Assembly: GCA_016194725.1 (NCBI GenBank) | Contig: JACQAW010000145.1 | Span: 1-7,231 of the forward strand | Direction of reading: 5' to 3' | Source of the DNA: Deltaproteobacteria bacterium | Lineage (GTDB): Bacteria; Bdellovibrionota; UBA1018; UBA923 | Length of the DNA: 7,231 nucleotides | Part shown: positions 1-5,228 of the stretch, one piece after another | How the letters are laid out: every line of letters begins with the position of its first letter | Position numbering within the stretch: position 1 is the first letter of the stretch | The notes under the pieces: generated by a model | The model's input: only the letters and a program-made list of their open reading frames with translations | The model's database searches: none | Told to the model about the DNA's origin: nothing | Translations under genes and position numbers: made by a program

Positions 1-2
1 GC

Positions 3-704
3 GGCGTGGCGGCCAAGCAGCTGGCCGATCTTCGCGCGTCGGCCACGACGACGCTCGAGCTGCTGCGCGGAAACAACATCAACGATTTTTTATTCGAAAC
101 CAGCAAGGAGTTCGTCGAAAGCTCGTTGTCGGTACTGAGCGATGACCGCGCCGCACTGGCCATGCTGGCGGCCCTGACCACCCAGGAAAGTTCCAACTAC
201 ATCTACGAGCACAGCCTGGGCGTCACGCTCTACAGCGTCATGCTGGGCCGCGTGCTGGGCTGGAAATCGTCGCAAAATCTTTTCAAGCTGGGCCTCGGGG
301 CGCTGTTGCACGACATCGGTGCCAGCACCATTGATCAGTCCATCCTGTGCCGTCGCGAAAGCGAGTTGAAAAAAGACGAGTTGCACACCCTGCGCCAGCA
401 CCCCGAATGGGGCGCCGTCATGCTCAAGCAGCTCTCGGCCGCGCCCCCTGAAGTGCTGGCCATCGCCCTGCAACACCACGAAGAGCTGCATGGAACGGGT
501 TATCCTAAAAAACTCGACAGCACCGCCATTCACCCCATGGCCAAGCTGGTGGGAGTGGCCAATCAGTTTTGTGAGCTGGTGCTGCCGGGGCCGGCGAGCT
601 GGAATCTTTCGCCGCTTGAGGCTTTTGAGCAGATGGCCGGGTCGAATGCTTATAACGGGGATATTCTTGATGCTTTGAAGAGATTGCTTAAGGGGATGCC
701 GTAG
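3..704 (+). CDS. HD-GYP domain protein, divergent, 5'-truncated by window edge
   Basis: The frame is open from the first bases, so the true start lies outside; a GTG at position 6 is only a possible internal start. Numbering from that GTG, the product shows an HD-GYP phosphohydrolase core: EHS (H69), LLHDIG (H102/D103), QHPEWG (H132), HHEE (H157/H158) and GTGYP (163-167). HD-GYP proteins hydrolyse the signal nucleotide c-di-GMP in the cytoplasm. Residues 1-60 form a helical lead-in with no recognised sensor domain. Oddities: where the family usually has an aspartate metal ligand (AD-x-F/Y-DAL) this protein has VANQFCEL, with Asn at 186, and the usual RPYR-type segment after it is missing. Metal binding or activity may therefore be altered. 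The gene converges on the minus-strand locus remnant about 240 bp downstream. The HD-GYP assignment is firm; enzymatic activity is uncertain. Confidence 0.85.
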   Translation, partial: GVAAKQLADLRASATTTLELLRGNNINDFLFETSKEFVESSLSVLSDDRAALAMLAALTTQESSNYIYEHSLGVTLYSVMLGRVLGWKSSQNLFKLGLGALLHDIGASTIDQSILCRRESELKKDELHTLRQHPEWGAVMLKQLSAAPPEVLAIALQHHEELHGTGYPKKLDSTAIHPMAKLVGVANQFCELVLPGPASWNLSPLEAFEQMAGSNAYNGDILDALKRLLKGMP

Positions 705-743
705 GAGATCGCCCCAACTGCACATCGCCGTCTCTAACTTTGT

Positions 744-941
744 CGCAGACAGCACGAGCGCAAGGTCCGGCCCGCCACGTGGCGGCGGACCTAATGCGGG
801 CTCTCGAAGTACCCGCCAGGCGCTCTAAACACCCCGTGGCTGCGTCCGCGGTGGCCCGCTCGACTTCCGCCGTGCCGCCGCGGCTGGGCCTGATGGATTT
901 TCGACAGTGCACGGTTTCCAGCAGCTCGCGGCCGCGTGGCC
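744..941 (-). repeat. Conserved noncoding 3' block, left copy
   Basis: This stretch aligns along its length with 5016-5228, and each block lies directly downstream of a gene B stop codon. Shared landmarks on the plus strand include GGTTTCCAGCAGCTCGCGGC, CCCGTGGCTGCGT and GTGGCGGCGG. Indels between the two copies are not multiples of three (for example a 2-nt difference near 872 against 5160). The frames therefore do not track each other, which argues against a shared protein. It is probably the 3' untranslated tail of the A-B transcript, or a recombination-related tail of the duplicated unit. No other gene is visible between 704 and 942. Confidence 0.6.
764..791 (-). other. Strong GC hairpin in the conserved 3' block, left copy
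   Basis: A 6-bp outer stem (GGTCCG with CGGACC) encloses the perfect 14-bp palindrome CCGCCACGTGGCGG. It sits about 150 nt after the remnant gene B stop. The equivalent hairpin in the right copy keeps the same total length and shows a compensated base pair. No T-tract follows on the minus strand, so it is not a standard intrinsic terminator. Confidence 0.55.
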
Positions 942-1066
942 TCAGAGGTGATTCACTGCGTACTGCGCGTTGAAGAACAGAAGCGCGTAGACCTCGGCTG
1001 TGAGGTGCTTTCCGTTCTGCGCCGACACGTCGTTCATGCACGCGGCAAGCTGTTGTCGTTGAGCCC
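942..1066 (-). pseudogene. Remnant of gene B: C-terminal FIMAH-like tail only
   Basis: The minus-strand frame ending at 942 encodes the residues LAACMNDVSAQNGKH followed by LTAEVYALLFFNAQYAVNHL. This aligns without gaps to the last ~35 residues of the intact gene B protein (5229-6155). The two loci share an identical 41-base run (992-1032 and 5279-5319). Upstream of about 1066 the homology to B stops and homology to gene A starts, so most of B, including the signal peptide, is gone. An ATG at 1037 overlaps the stop of the gene A remnant (ATGA) and could give a 31-residue peptide, but nothing suggests that it functions. Confidence 0.75.
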
Positions 1067-1540
1067 CAGTGATGTGTAGCTCAGTTTCCCGCCGTAGGTG
1101 TCCACCGATAGCGGCGCGGCCGTCGCGTTGCTCCCGACCGGAATATCGAGATCGCTCTCTGCTCCAGACAGAATGAGCGGTCGCGGCGAATCCGTATGCA
1201 GATGCCCGCCGTTGTCAGAACCCGGCGCAAGGTTCAGCGCGAAAAAGCACGACCCTTGCGGAGCAGGAGCGCCCGTATTCGCGTCCACGCACCGAACTGA
1301 CATGTCGAGCGACTCCTCGATGGTCTTGAATACGTTCGAGGGCGTCGCCTGGTAGGTGCTGCCAGAATCAGGAACATCGCTGAAGGAACCGTCCGGATTT
1401 TCCACGCTAGCAATCAGCTTGTATGGGTTCGCGACCAGAACCTGCTTTAAGGCATCCGACCCTTGTCGCATTCCCGCGCGCCCTTTTCCGTGCTCCCCAT
1501 CAAGTAGTTGCGCGCTGCTCGCGCGCGCTAAAGTGCCCAT
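1034..1540 (-). pseudogene. Truncated paralogue of gene A lacking the peptidase-like domain
   Basis: A 168-codon frame. Residues ~31-158 align with residues ~41-170 of the intact gene A protein (6152-7231). Shared motifs include QVLV-x-NP-x-KL, RCVDANTG against GCVNKITG, and SPRPLILSGAES against GPRPFILSGTES. The first 30 residues do not match and the ATG at 1540 lacks a clear ribosome-binding site, so the true 5' end may be lost. After the residues KLSYTS the frame runs into gene B-derived sequence and stops within ten codons. The C-terminal zinc-signature domain of the full protein is absent. This is best read as a deletion product joining the middle of A to the end of B. It could still be expressed as a stand-alone copy of the N-terminal domain, but that is unproven. 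Confidence 0.7.
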
Positions 1541-1656
1541 TTTGCCCTGAGACCCCCGACGCGTGTTTTTGAAGTAATTCCATTGTAACCCCGCGATGGT
1601 GGGCTGGCCAGAGGAAGGCGTTTTTGGGTGCTTTGGCTTGGGCAGAGGCGCGGTCT
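1541..1656. other. Short intergenic region between brnA and the gene A remnant
   Basis: No gene, terminator or clear promoter is supported. On the minus strand the frame of the gene A remnant continues open upstream of its ATG, and another ATG lies at 1583 in a different frame. The left edge of the recombinase module should lie in or near this stretch, yet I see no direct or inverted repeat matching sequence beyond 4412. Confidence 0.35.
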
Positions 1657-1977
1657 TTAGGCTGCTTTGGCTCCGCGCCGCTTCACGCGCACGTACCGGG
1701 CCAGAATGGAGTTGATGAGGCTCTGATAGCCCGTGCGCTTCTCCTTGGCCTCGTCGCGAAGCCCTTCGAGCACGTCCTGGTCAAGCCTCATGGCGACCAT
1801 CTTTCTCTTCTTGGCGCCGATCAGGGGCCGGCCCAAGGGCTTCATGACGGCCATCTGTTCGCGCGACAGGGGCGGGATATCGGAGTAGTCGATGCCCTCA
1901 TCGTGATCGCGGGTAGAGCGTGCGCTCTTCTTTGTTCGCGCGACGCGAGCTGATGATGCGGAACGTTTCTTGGCCAT
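1657..1977 (-). CDS. brnA: BrnA-family antitoxin
   Basis: A 106-residue protein with the BrnA signature: DYSDIPPLSREQ (30-41), GRP (49-51), then a ribbon-helix-helix core with KKRKMVAMRLDQDVLEGLRD (56-75) and TGYQSLINSILARYV (82-96). BrnA antitoxins bind and neutralise the BrnT RNase toxin and, through the ribbon-helix-helix fold, bind DNA to repress their own operon. I chose the ATG at 1977 because AGGAGG lies 7 nt upstream; the ATG at 1983 would sit only 1 nt from that site. The gene follows brnT in the usual toxin-first order and overlaps it by 80 bp. Residues 1-26, which lie wholly inside the overlap, are a Lys/Arg/Ser-rich extension; the recognisable BrnA body begins right after the overlap. 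It ends in a basic tail (VKRRGAKAA). Confidence 0.88.
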   Translation of the reverse strand: MAKKRSASSARVARTKKSARSTRDHDEGIDYSDIPPLSREQMAVMKPLGRPLIGAKKRKMVAMRLDQDVLEGLRDEAKEKRTGYQSLINSILARYVRVKRRGAKAA

Positions 1978-2203
1978 CTTCATCCCTCCTGATCGTAAAA
2001 ATAAAAAGCAGAAGCCTGTCTTGGTCTGACTTGGCGATTGCGACGTACCGATCCTCGGCGCCGGAATGCTCCAGGTCGTGACCCATGACGATTTGGCGGT
2101 CGTCAAAGCAGCTCGTCGTTTCCTCGAAGGAGACGCCGTGTTTTTCAAAGTTCTTCGCTGCCTTGCGGCTGTCCCACTCGAACACGTCTTTAAGTATATA
2201 CAT
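1898..2203 (-). CDS. brnT: BrnT-family ribonuclease toxin
   Basis: A 101-residue protein with the BrnT (DUF497) pattern: FEWDSRKAAKNFEKHGVSFE (8-27), HS (46-47), DRYVAIA (51-57), LLLFIFTIR (64-72) and FRIISSRRANKEE (81-93). BrnT is a RelE-like RNase that inhibits translation until bound by BrnA. The ATG at 2203 was chosen over an in-frame TTG at 2221 because it begins right at the conserved domain; AAGG lies about 10 nt upstream. Only 36 bp separates it from the DUF5348-like gene, so it may be read through from the recombinase operon, although a promoter inside that short gap cannot be excluded. Its C-terminal RIISSRRA segment is encoded within the region that overlaps brnA. The sequence looks intact. 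Confidence 0.88.
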   Translation of the reverse strand: MYILKDVFEWDSRKAAKNFEKHGVSFEETTSCFDDRQIVMGHDLEHSGAEDRYVAIAKSDQDRLLLFIFTIRRDEDGQETFRIISSRRANKEERTLYPRSR

Positions 2204-2239
2204 AAATAAGCGACCTTGCAAGTGAGTAAAGCGCGCTCT

Positions 2240-2503
2240 TTAGGGCAGAAGCCGCCCCGCCTGCCTGCGCGCGGGTAGCCGGGCGATCATGCCGGCCCAG
2301 AGCGCAACATACGTCTCGAAGTCCTCGCCGCTGGTAGTGATAAAGGCGTAATCGCCCATGGGGTGCATGTACTCGACCCGGCCCGGCACCCACACGCCGC
2401 CAAGAAGCACTTCAAGGCAAGAGCCCGACGTCAGCTCAACACCATCGACCTCAAAGCGGCGGATCTCATTTCGCTCAAGCTTCGACCCCTGTGATTGGTT
2501 CAT
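2240..2503 (-). CDS. Small DUF5348-like protein
   Basis: An 87-residue protein with pattern LTSGSCLEVLLGGVWVPGRV (24-43), then YAFIT (52-56) and GMIARLPARR (71-80). The GD/SGS-LEV-G-WV-GRVE layout is what I recognise from DUF5348 proteins. These are small beta-rich proteins often encoded next to recombinases and primases on mobile elements; their function is unknown. The ATG at 2503 is preceded by AGGTGG at a good distance and overlaps the XRE stop codon as ATGA. That favours it over a longer frame starting at 2545 inside the XRE gene. No signal peptide or membrane segment is visible. The DUF5348 assignment is from pattern memory and needs a profile search. Confidence 0.65.
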   Translation of the reverse strand: MNQSQGSKLERNEIRRFEVDGVELTSGSCLEVLLGGVWVPGRVEYMHPMGDYAFITTSGEDFETYVALWAGMIARLPARRQAGRLLP

Positions 2504-2739
2504 TTGCGTTCCACCTTCCTGCGCCGTAGCGCCATCACCAGACACAGCTCGACCAGTTCGGAGAAGTAGAGATCAGATTCACCGCGCTCGATGCGGCTGA
2601 GACGCTGCGGCTCCATGCCGATGTGGTGGGCGAACTTGCACTGGCTCATGTCAAGGCTCACGCGCGCGGCTCGCACGAGCTGCCCGCGCTTTTTGGGTGA
2701 GAGTTCCATGAGGCGCGTAAGCCGCGATCTTCCGCTCAT
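2500..2739 (-). CDS. XRE-family helix-turn-helix protein
   Basis: A 79-residue protein that is almost only a Cro/C1-type HTH. It runs from LSPKKRGQLVRAARVSLDMS (13-32), through the first HTH helix CKFAHHIG (34-41), to the recognition segment MEPQRLSRIERGE (42-54), followed by a closing helix ELVELCLVMA. Such proteins are DNA-binding regulators and on integrative elements often control the recombinase. The ATG at 2739 overlaps the recombinase stop as ATGA and has GGGGAG upstream, so translation is probably coupled. Its gene ends in another ATGA overlap with the DUF5348-like gene. It lacks a dimerisation or ligand domain. The 20-bp palindrome at 4578-4597 upstream of the operon is a possible operator, by inference only. 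Confidence 0.88.
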   Translation of the reverse strand: MSGRSRLTRLMELSPKKRGQLVRAARVSLDMSQCKFAHHIGMEPQRLSRIERGESDLYFSELVELCLVMALRRRKVERK

Positions 2740-3929
2740 TTGTTGCTCCCCTCTGGCGGCTTCTTTGGTTTGGCGGGCGCCGCCGGAAGCCGTGCCGCCG
2801 GGTGCTTGGCTGCGTGCACCTCTTTGAGTTTTTTCACCGCGACGTGCGTGTAGAGCGCCGTCGTCTCGATGAGGGCGTGGCCCAGCATCGCCTGGATCAT
2901 TCGAACGTCGGTGTCGGCATCGAGAAGATGCGTTGCGAAGCTGTGGCGGAAGGCGTGGCAGGCGCCGCCCTTGCCGAGCTTTGCCGCAGCTACGTGTTTT
3001 CCCGTGAGCGAGGTCAGGTGATCGAGCGAGAGTGGCCTTCCTTGAATCGTGATGAACAAAAATTCAGGGTCCATCTCAGCGCCCAGGAGCAAGTGGCGCG
3101 CCTCATCCAAGTATTTTTTGATCCAGAAGAGTGCGCGCTCGCCCACGGGTACGATGCGCTCCTTGTTCCCTTTGCCAAGGATGCGGATCACGCCGTGGCC
3201 GAAGTCAACATCGCGGACCTTGATGCGACGAAGCTCAACGCGGCGAACACCTGCGCCGTAGAGCACCTCGAAGACAGTACGATCACGCAGGCCCGCAGGC
3301 CGCGTGATGTCGATGCCGGCCAAGATTTTTTCGACCTCTTCGAGCGTGAAGACGACCTTGGGAAGCCTGAAGGGCATTCTCGGCATGTCGATCGCCGTTG
3401 CGGGGTTGGTGGAGATGAAGCGCTTTCTTAAAAGCCATTTGTAGAAGGTCCGCACCCCTTCGAGGAAGTGGATCTGCGTGCGCACTGCGAGCGCTCGGCC
3501 CGTCTTGGCGTTCCGGTGCTCAAAGAGACTTTTCTGATAGCTCATCATCACGCCGGGCGTGACGTCGGCAAGTGTCTCGATGCCCCTGTTGTATGCCCAC
3601 TCAAAGAACCGATCAAGCAGCTCGCGCTTGGTTTTGATCGACGTTTTCGAGTAGTGGGTCTGGGTCATCCATGCGTAATAGCGACTCGCGAACGCAAGAA
3701 GGCTGTCGTCGTCGGCAGCAATTCCCGGTGGGAGCGGCACCAGCGCATCGTCAGCCCTGATCCGCTCAAGCATCTCAGCGCGGCCTCCGGGCACCGCGGT
3801 GGCGGCGGGTTTTCTTTTCGTCCTAGCACGCGGTTTCTTCGGCGGCACCTCACGCGCTTCGGCGTCAGCGTCGTTGTCCACGACGAGCTTGAGCTTTCGC
3901 GCTGCCCTGCTGCGTATAGGTGAACTCAT
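2736..3929 (-). CDS. Tyrosine recombinase (XerC/D-like integrase)
   Basis: A 397-residue site-specific recombinase. Residues ~75-175 form a SAM-like core-binding domain (FASRYYAWM, then TFYKWLLRKRFISTNPA). Residues ~190-370 form the catalytic domain with every expected residue: R229 in GAGVRRVEL, K253 in GKGNKERIVPVG, H325 and R328 in HAFRHSFATHLL, H351 in MLGHALIETT, and the nucleophile Y360 in LYTHV. It cuts and rejoins DNA through a 3'-phosphotyrosine. Compared with host XerC/D (~300 residues) it carries a ~60-residue basic, Arg/Lys/Pro-rich N-terminal extension and a Pro/Lys/Ala-rich tail, as expected of an element-borne enzyme. The ATG at 3929 has GGGAG six bases upstream and overlaps the preceding stop as ATGA. 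It appears intact and probably active; its attachment sites are not evident. Confidence 0.93.
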   Translation of the reverse strand: MSSPIRSRAARKLKLVVDNDADAEAREVPPKKPRARTKRKPAATAVPGGRAEMLERIRADDALVPLPPGIAADDDSLLAFASRYYAWMTQTHYSKTSIKTKRELLDRFFEWAYNRGIETLADVTPGVMMSYQKSLFEHRNAKTGRALAVRTQIHFLEGVRTFYKWLLRKRFISTNPATAIDMPRMPFRLPKVVFTLEEVEKILAGIDITRPAGLRDRTVFEVLYGAGVRRVELRRIKVRDVDFGHGVIRILGKGNKERIVPVGERALFWIKKYLDEARHLLLGAEMDPEFLFITIQGRPLSLDHLTSLTGKHVAAAKLGKGGACHAFRHSFATHLLDADTDVRMIQAMLGHALIETTALYTHVAVKKLKEVHAAKHPAARLPAAPAKPKKPPEGSNK

Positions 3930-4411
3930 GATCTACTCCCGCCGCGCTTGGCGCCGCCGGACTTCGATAATGATAATTGTTGGATTTGAGACCCCTCTAA
4001 GGGCTTTTCGGCGCCGATTTCGGCCTTTTTGTCTGGAGACTCGCTACTGTTCTTGATCTTCGAGGGCGCGACCCCCTGCTCGAACCCTGTCCGAAGTGGG
4101 GTCGAAGTGGGGTCGAACTCAGGTTTTAGGGGGTCGAACTTGGCCGTCAGGGGGTCGAACTTTTCACTTTTATTATCCATCTGCGGTGCGGCATCGCTCT
4201 TGCTTGTGAGCATTTTCACGTCGGTGAGCCCGGCCAAGGCGGGCCGCCCATCGCCGCCGCCGTCATAGACCAGCTCATAAACAAACAGGCTCCCGCGCGT
4301 GCCCCGGTGCGCGAGCACGTATAATTCCCCGCGCAAAACGTCTCCGCGTTTTTCGCCCGCGTCTCCTGATGGCCGCCACCCGGCTACCATGGCGGCTATC
4401 AGAATCTCCAA
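3926..4411 (-). CDS. Truncated C-terminal piece of an element-encoded primase-like protein
   Basis: A 161-codon frame from a TTG at 4411 (the frame is open back to a stop at 4472-4474; an ATG lies at 4390). Residues 1-65 resemble the C-terminal end of CHC2 zinc-finger/toprim primase-type proteins of integrative elements. The matching elements are an LEILIAAMV helix, LAHRGTRGSLFVYELVYDGG and GLTDV. The zinc finger, toprim and helicase parts are missing, and the winged-helix segment that normally precedes LAHRG seems shortened, so I read this as a remnant. The tail is low complexity with FDPL/FDPT repeats (KFDPL, KFDPL, EFDPT) and a Ser/Lys-rich end. Its stop overlaps the recombinase start as ATGA, so it may persist as a leader that couples translation into the integrase. 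The family call comes from memory of the motif and is moderate. Confidence 0.5.
   Translation of the reverse strand: MEILIAAMVAGWRPSGDAGEKRGDVLRGELYVLAHRGTRGSLFVYELVYDGGGDGRPALAGLTDVKMLTSKSDAAPQMDNKSEKFDPLTAKFDPLKPEFDPTSTPLRTGFEQGVAPSKIKNSSESPDKKAEIGAEKPLEGSQIQQLSLSKSGGAKRGGSRS
4098..4159. repeat. Four helically phased GGGGTCGAA direct repeats
   Basis: On the plus strand GGGGTCGAA begins at 4098, 4109, 4130 and 4151, so the spacings are 11, 21 and 21 bp, close to whole helical turns. The repeats lie inside the low-complexity tail of the primase-like gene, about 170-230 bp before the recombinase start. The 21-bp spacings produce the in-frame FDPL repeat of the protein, while the 11-bp step shifts frame. 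Confidence 0.6.
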
Positions 4412-4474
4412 CCGCTGCCGCCTCGAGGCGACGTCCGCCTTCGAGCTTTTCGCCGCGCAAGGGGTCTGACGTCA

Positions 4475-4842
4475 GCCCCCGATAATTCCTCTGAGGCTTT
4501 GCCCCAGTCCCCCGGCGCGGCTGTCTGCCGCGTCGATCTAAAAAGGGTCCGGGAGCAAAGCTCTCGGGGACGAAGTCGTAGCCTGGTACCAGGCTACTTG
4601 CTTGCTTCCGCCCGAACCCCGGCATTTTCTTTTCAACGGCACGCCGCGCCGACTTCGCAACCCGAGCGCGCCGCCGCGAGCAACTGCGCCCATCCACTTT
4701 CGCTCTGACCCGCCCGCCACCGACACCGCCACCTCATGCCTTCCGTTTTTTTTCGCCGCCCTCTGATCCTGATTCCCGCTCTGCTCGACACCCTCTCACC
4801 AGCTCGCCAGCCTTGGCCTTTGCTTTCCTGATCCAATGCCCC
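4475..4842. other. Non-coding leader region upstream of the recombinase operon
   Basis: No gene is supported on either strand. The frames that stay open here are Arg/Ser/Gly-rich, as expected of GC-rich noncoding DNA, and lack ribosome-binding sites. The minus-strand operon promoter should lie here, but I cannot identify a convincing -35/-10 pair. The stretch contains a small stem (CGCGGC/GCCGCG near 4516-4532), the 20-bp palindrome at 4578-4597, and a run of eight T (4746-4753) that no stem precedes. It may hold decayed upstream primase sequence. Confidence 0.4.
4578..4597. promoter_or_regulatory. Perfect 20-bp palindrome, possible operator
   Basis: GTAGCCTGGTACCAGGCTAC equals its own reverse complement over 20 bases. 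It lies about 105 bp upstream of the open frame of the primase-like gene, where a dimeric repressor such as the XRE protein could act. A recombinase site is less likely because there is no separate central spacer. The palindrome is certain; its role is inference. Confidence 0.5.
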
Positions 4843-4954
4843 TGATGATGACTCGCCTTCCGTCCACCTGGGCACCTCCAATCACCTCGAAGAGCGTGAG
4901 TGGGGGTGCCCAGGCGGGCTTCTCGAAGAGAATCAGGAAGGTGAGTCATCATCA
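4843..4954. repeat. Long nested imperfect palindrome (~112 bp)
   Basis: The outer arms 4843-4861 and 4936-4954 are inverted repeats matching at 18 of 19 positions. Inside them a second hairpin pairs 4864-4885 with 4896-4917, including the perfect 10-bp arms CCTGGGCACC (4867-4876) and GGTGCCCAGG (4905-4914). The right side carries an unpaired insert at 4918-4935 that contains CTCGAAGAG, also present in the inner loop (4886-4894). No promoter or T-tract marks it as a terminator. It lies between the recombinase module and the intact A-B locus. Confidence 0.7.
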
Positions 4955-4974
4955 TGTTACGGGTTCATGTTACG
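4952..4974. repeat. TCATGTTACG direct repeat pair
   Basis: TCATGTTACG occurs at 4952-4961 and again at 4965-4974, a 13-bp period, and abuts the right arm of the long palindrome. The pair could be a protein-binding site or a junction feature; no function is shown. Confidence 0.5.
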
Positions 4975-5015
4975 ACTTTCCCCCGCGTCAGTTTCAACTG
5001 CCGGGGCGCGGACGC

Positions 5016-5228
5016 CGGCACGAGCGAAGGGCCGCGCCCGCAAGTGGCGGCGGCCCGAAGCGGTCGTCGCGGCGGGTAAGGAATGTGGTTAGAATGCCCG
5101 CCAGACGTTCTATTTGCCCCGTGGCTGCGTTCGCGGCCGCCAGCTCGACCTTGGGGGCCGTCCCGCCGCGCTGGCCGTGATTGGTTTTCAGCAGTGCAGG
5201 GTTTCCAGCAGCTCGCGGCCACGCGGCC
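5016..5228 (-). repeat. Conserved noncoding 3' block, right copy
   Basis: This is the counterpart of 744-941 and lies immediately after the intact gene B stop. The match continues through the gene B tail at a constant offset of 4287 bp, then loses register through small indels in the distal part. Open frames here (such as one across 4965-5222) are not preserved between the copies, so the block is probably untranslated. It includes the hairpin at 5029-5056. Confidence 0.6.
5029..5056 (-). other. GC hairpin in the conserved 3' block, right copy
   Basis: The outer stem GGGCCG/CGGCCC corresponds to GGTCCG/CGGACC in the left copy. The third position changed from T-A to G-C, so both sides changed and pairing was kept. 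The inner stem CCGC/GCGG is weaker than in the left copy. Total length is 28 nt in both. Confidence 0.55.

Noticed and set aside
688..1041. 117-codon minus-strand frame across the left conserved block
   Set aside because: The matching region of the right copy breaks this frame by a stop and by indels that are not multiples of three, so it is not a conserved gene.
1581..1600. Imperfect inverted repeat as left end of the mobile module
   Set aside because: The arms are only CCAT/ATGG and nothing matching was found at the right side, so it is within chance expectation.
2802..3431. Long plus-strand open frame opposite the recombinase
   Set aside because: It is an antisense shadow of a high-GC gene. 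The minus strand encodes a tyrosine recombinase with all catalytic residues.
4275..4697. 140-codon minus-strand open frame
   Set aside because: Its product is Arg/Gly-rich with no recognisable motif. It overlaps the better-supported primase-like frame and has no ribosome-binding site.
4743..4760. Intrinsic terminator at the run of eight T
   Set aside because: No GC stem directly precedes the T run on the plus strand, and no plus-strand gene ends nearby.
4843..4974. Integron attC site
   Set aside because: The hairpin is of suitable size and asymmetry, but I do not see the GTTRRRY / RYYYAAC consensus ends (the nearest is GTTACGG), and the recombinase shows no evident integron-integrase-specific insertion.
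4952..4974. Start of a CRISPR array
   Set aside because: There are only two copies of a 10-bp repeat separated by 3 bp, with no spacers and no cas genes in the window.
4955..5015. tRNA gene 3' end as integration target
   Set aside because: GGGTTCATG superficially resembles a T-loop, but there is no acceptor stem, anticodon arm or CCA context.
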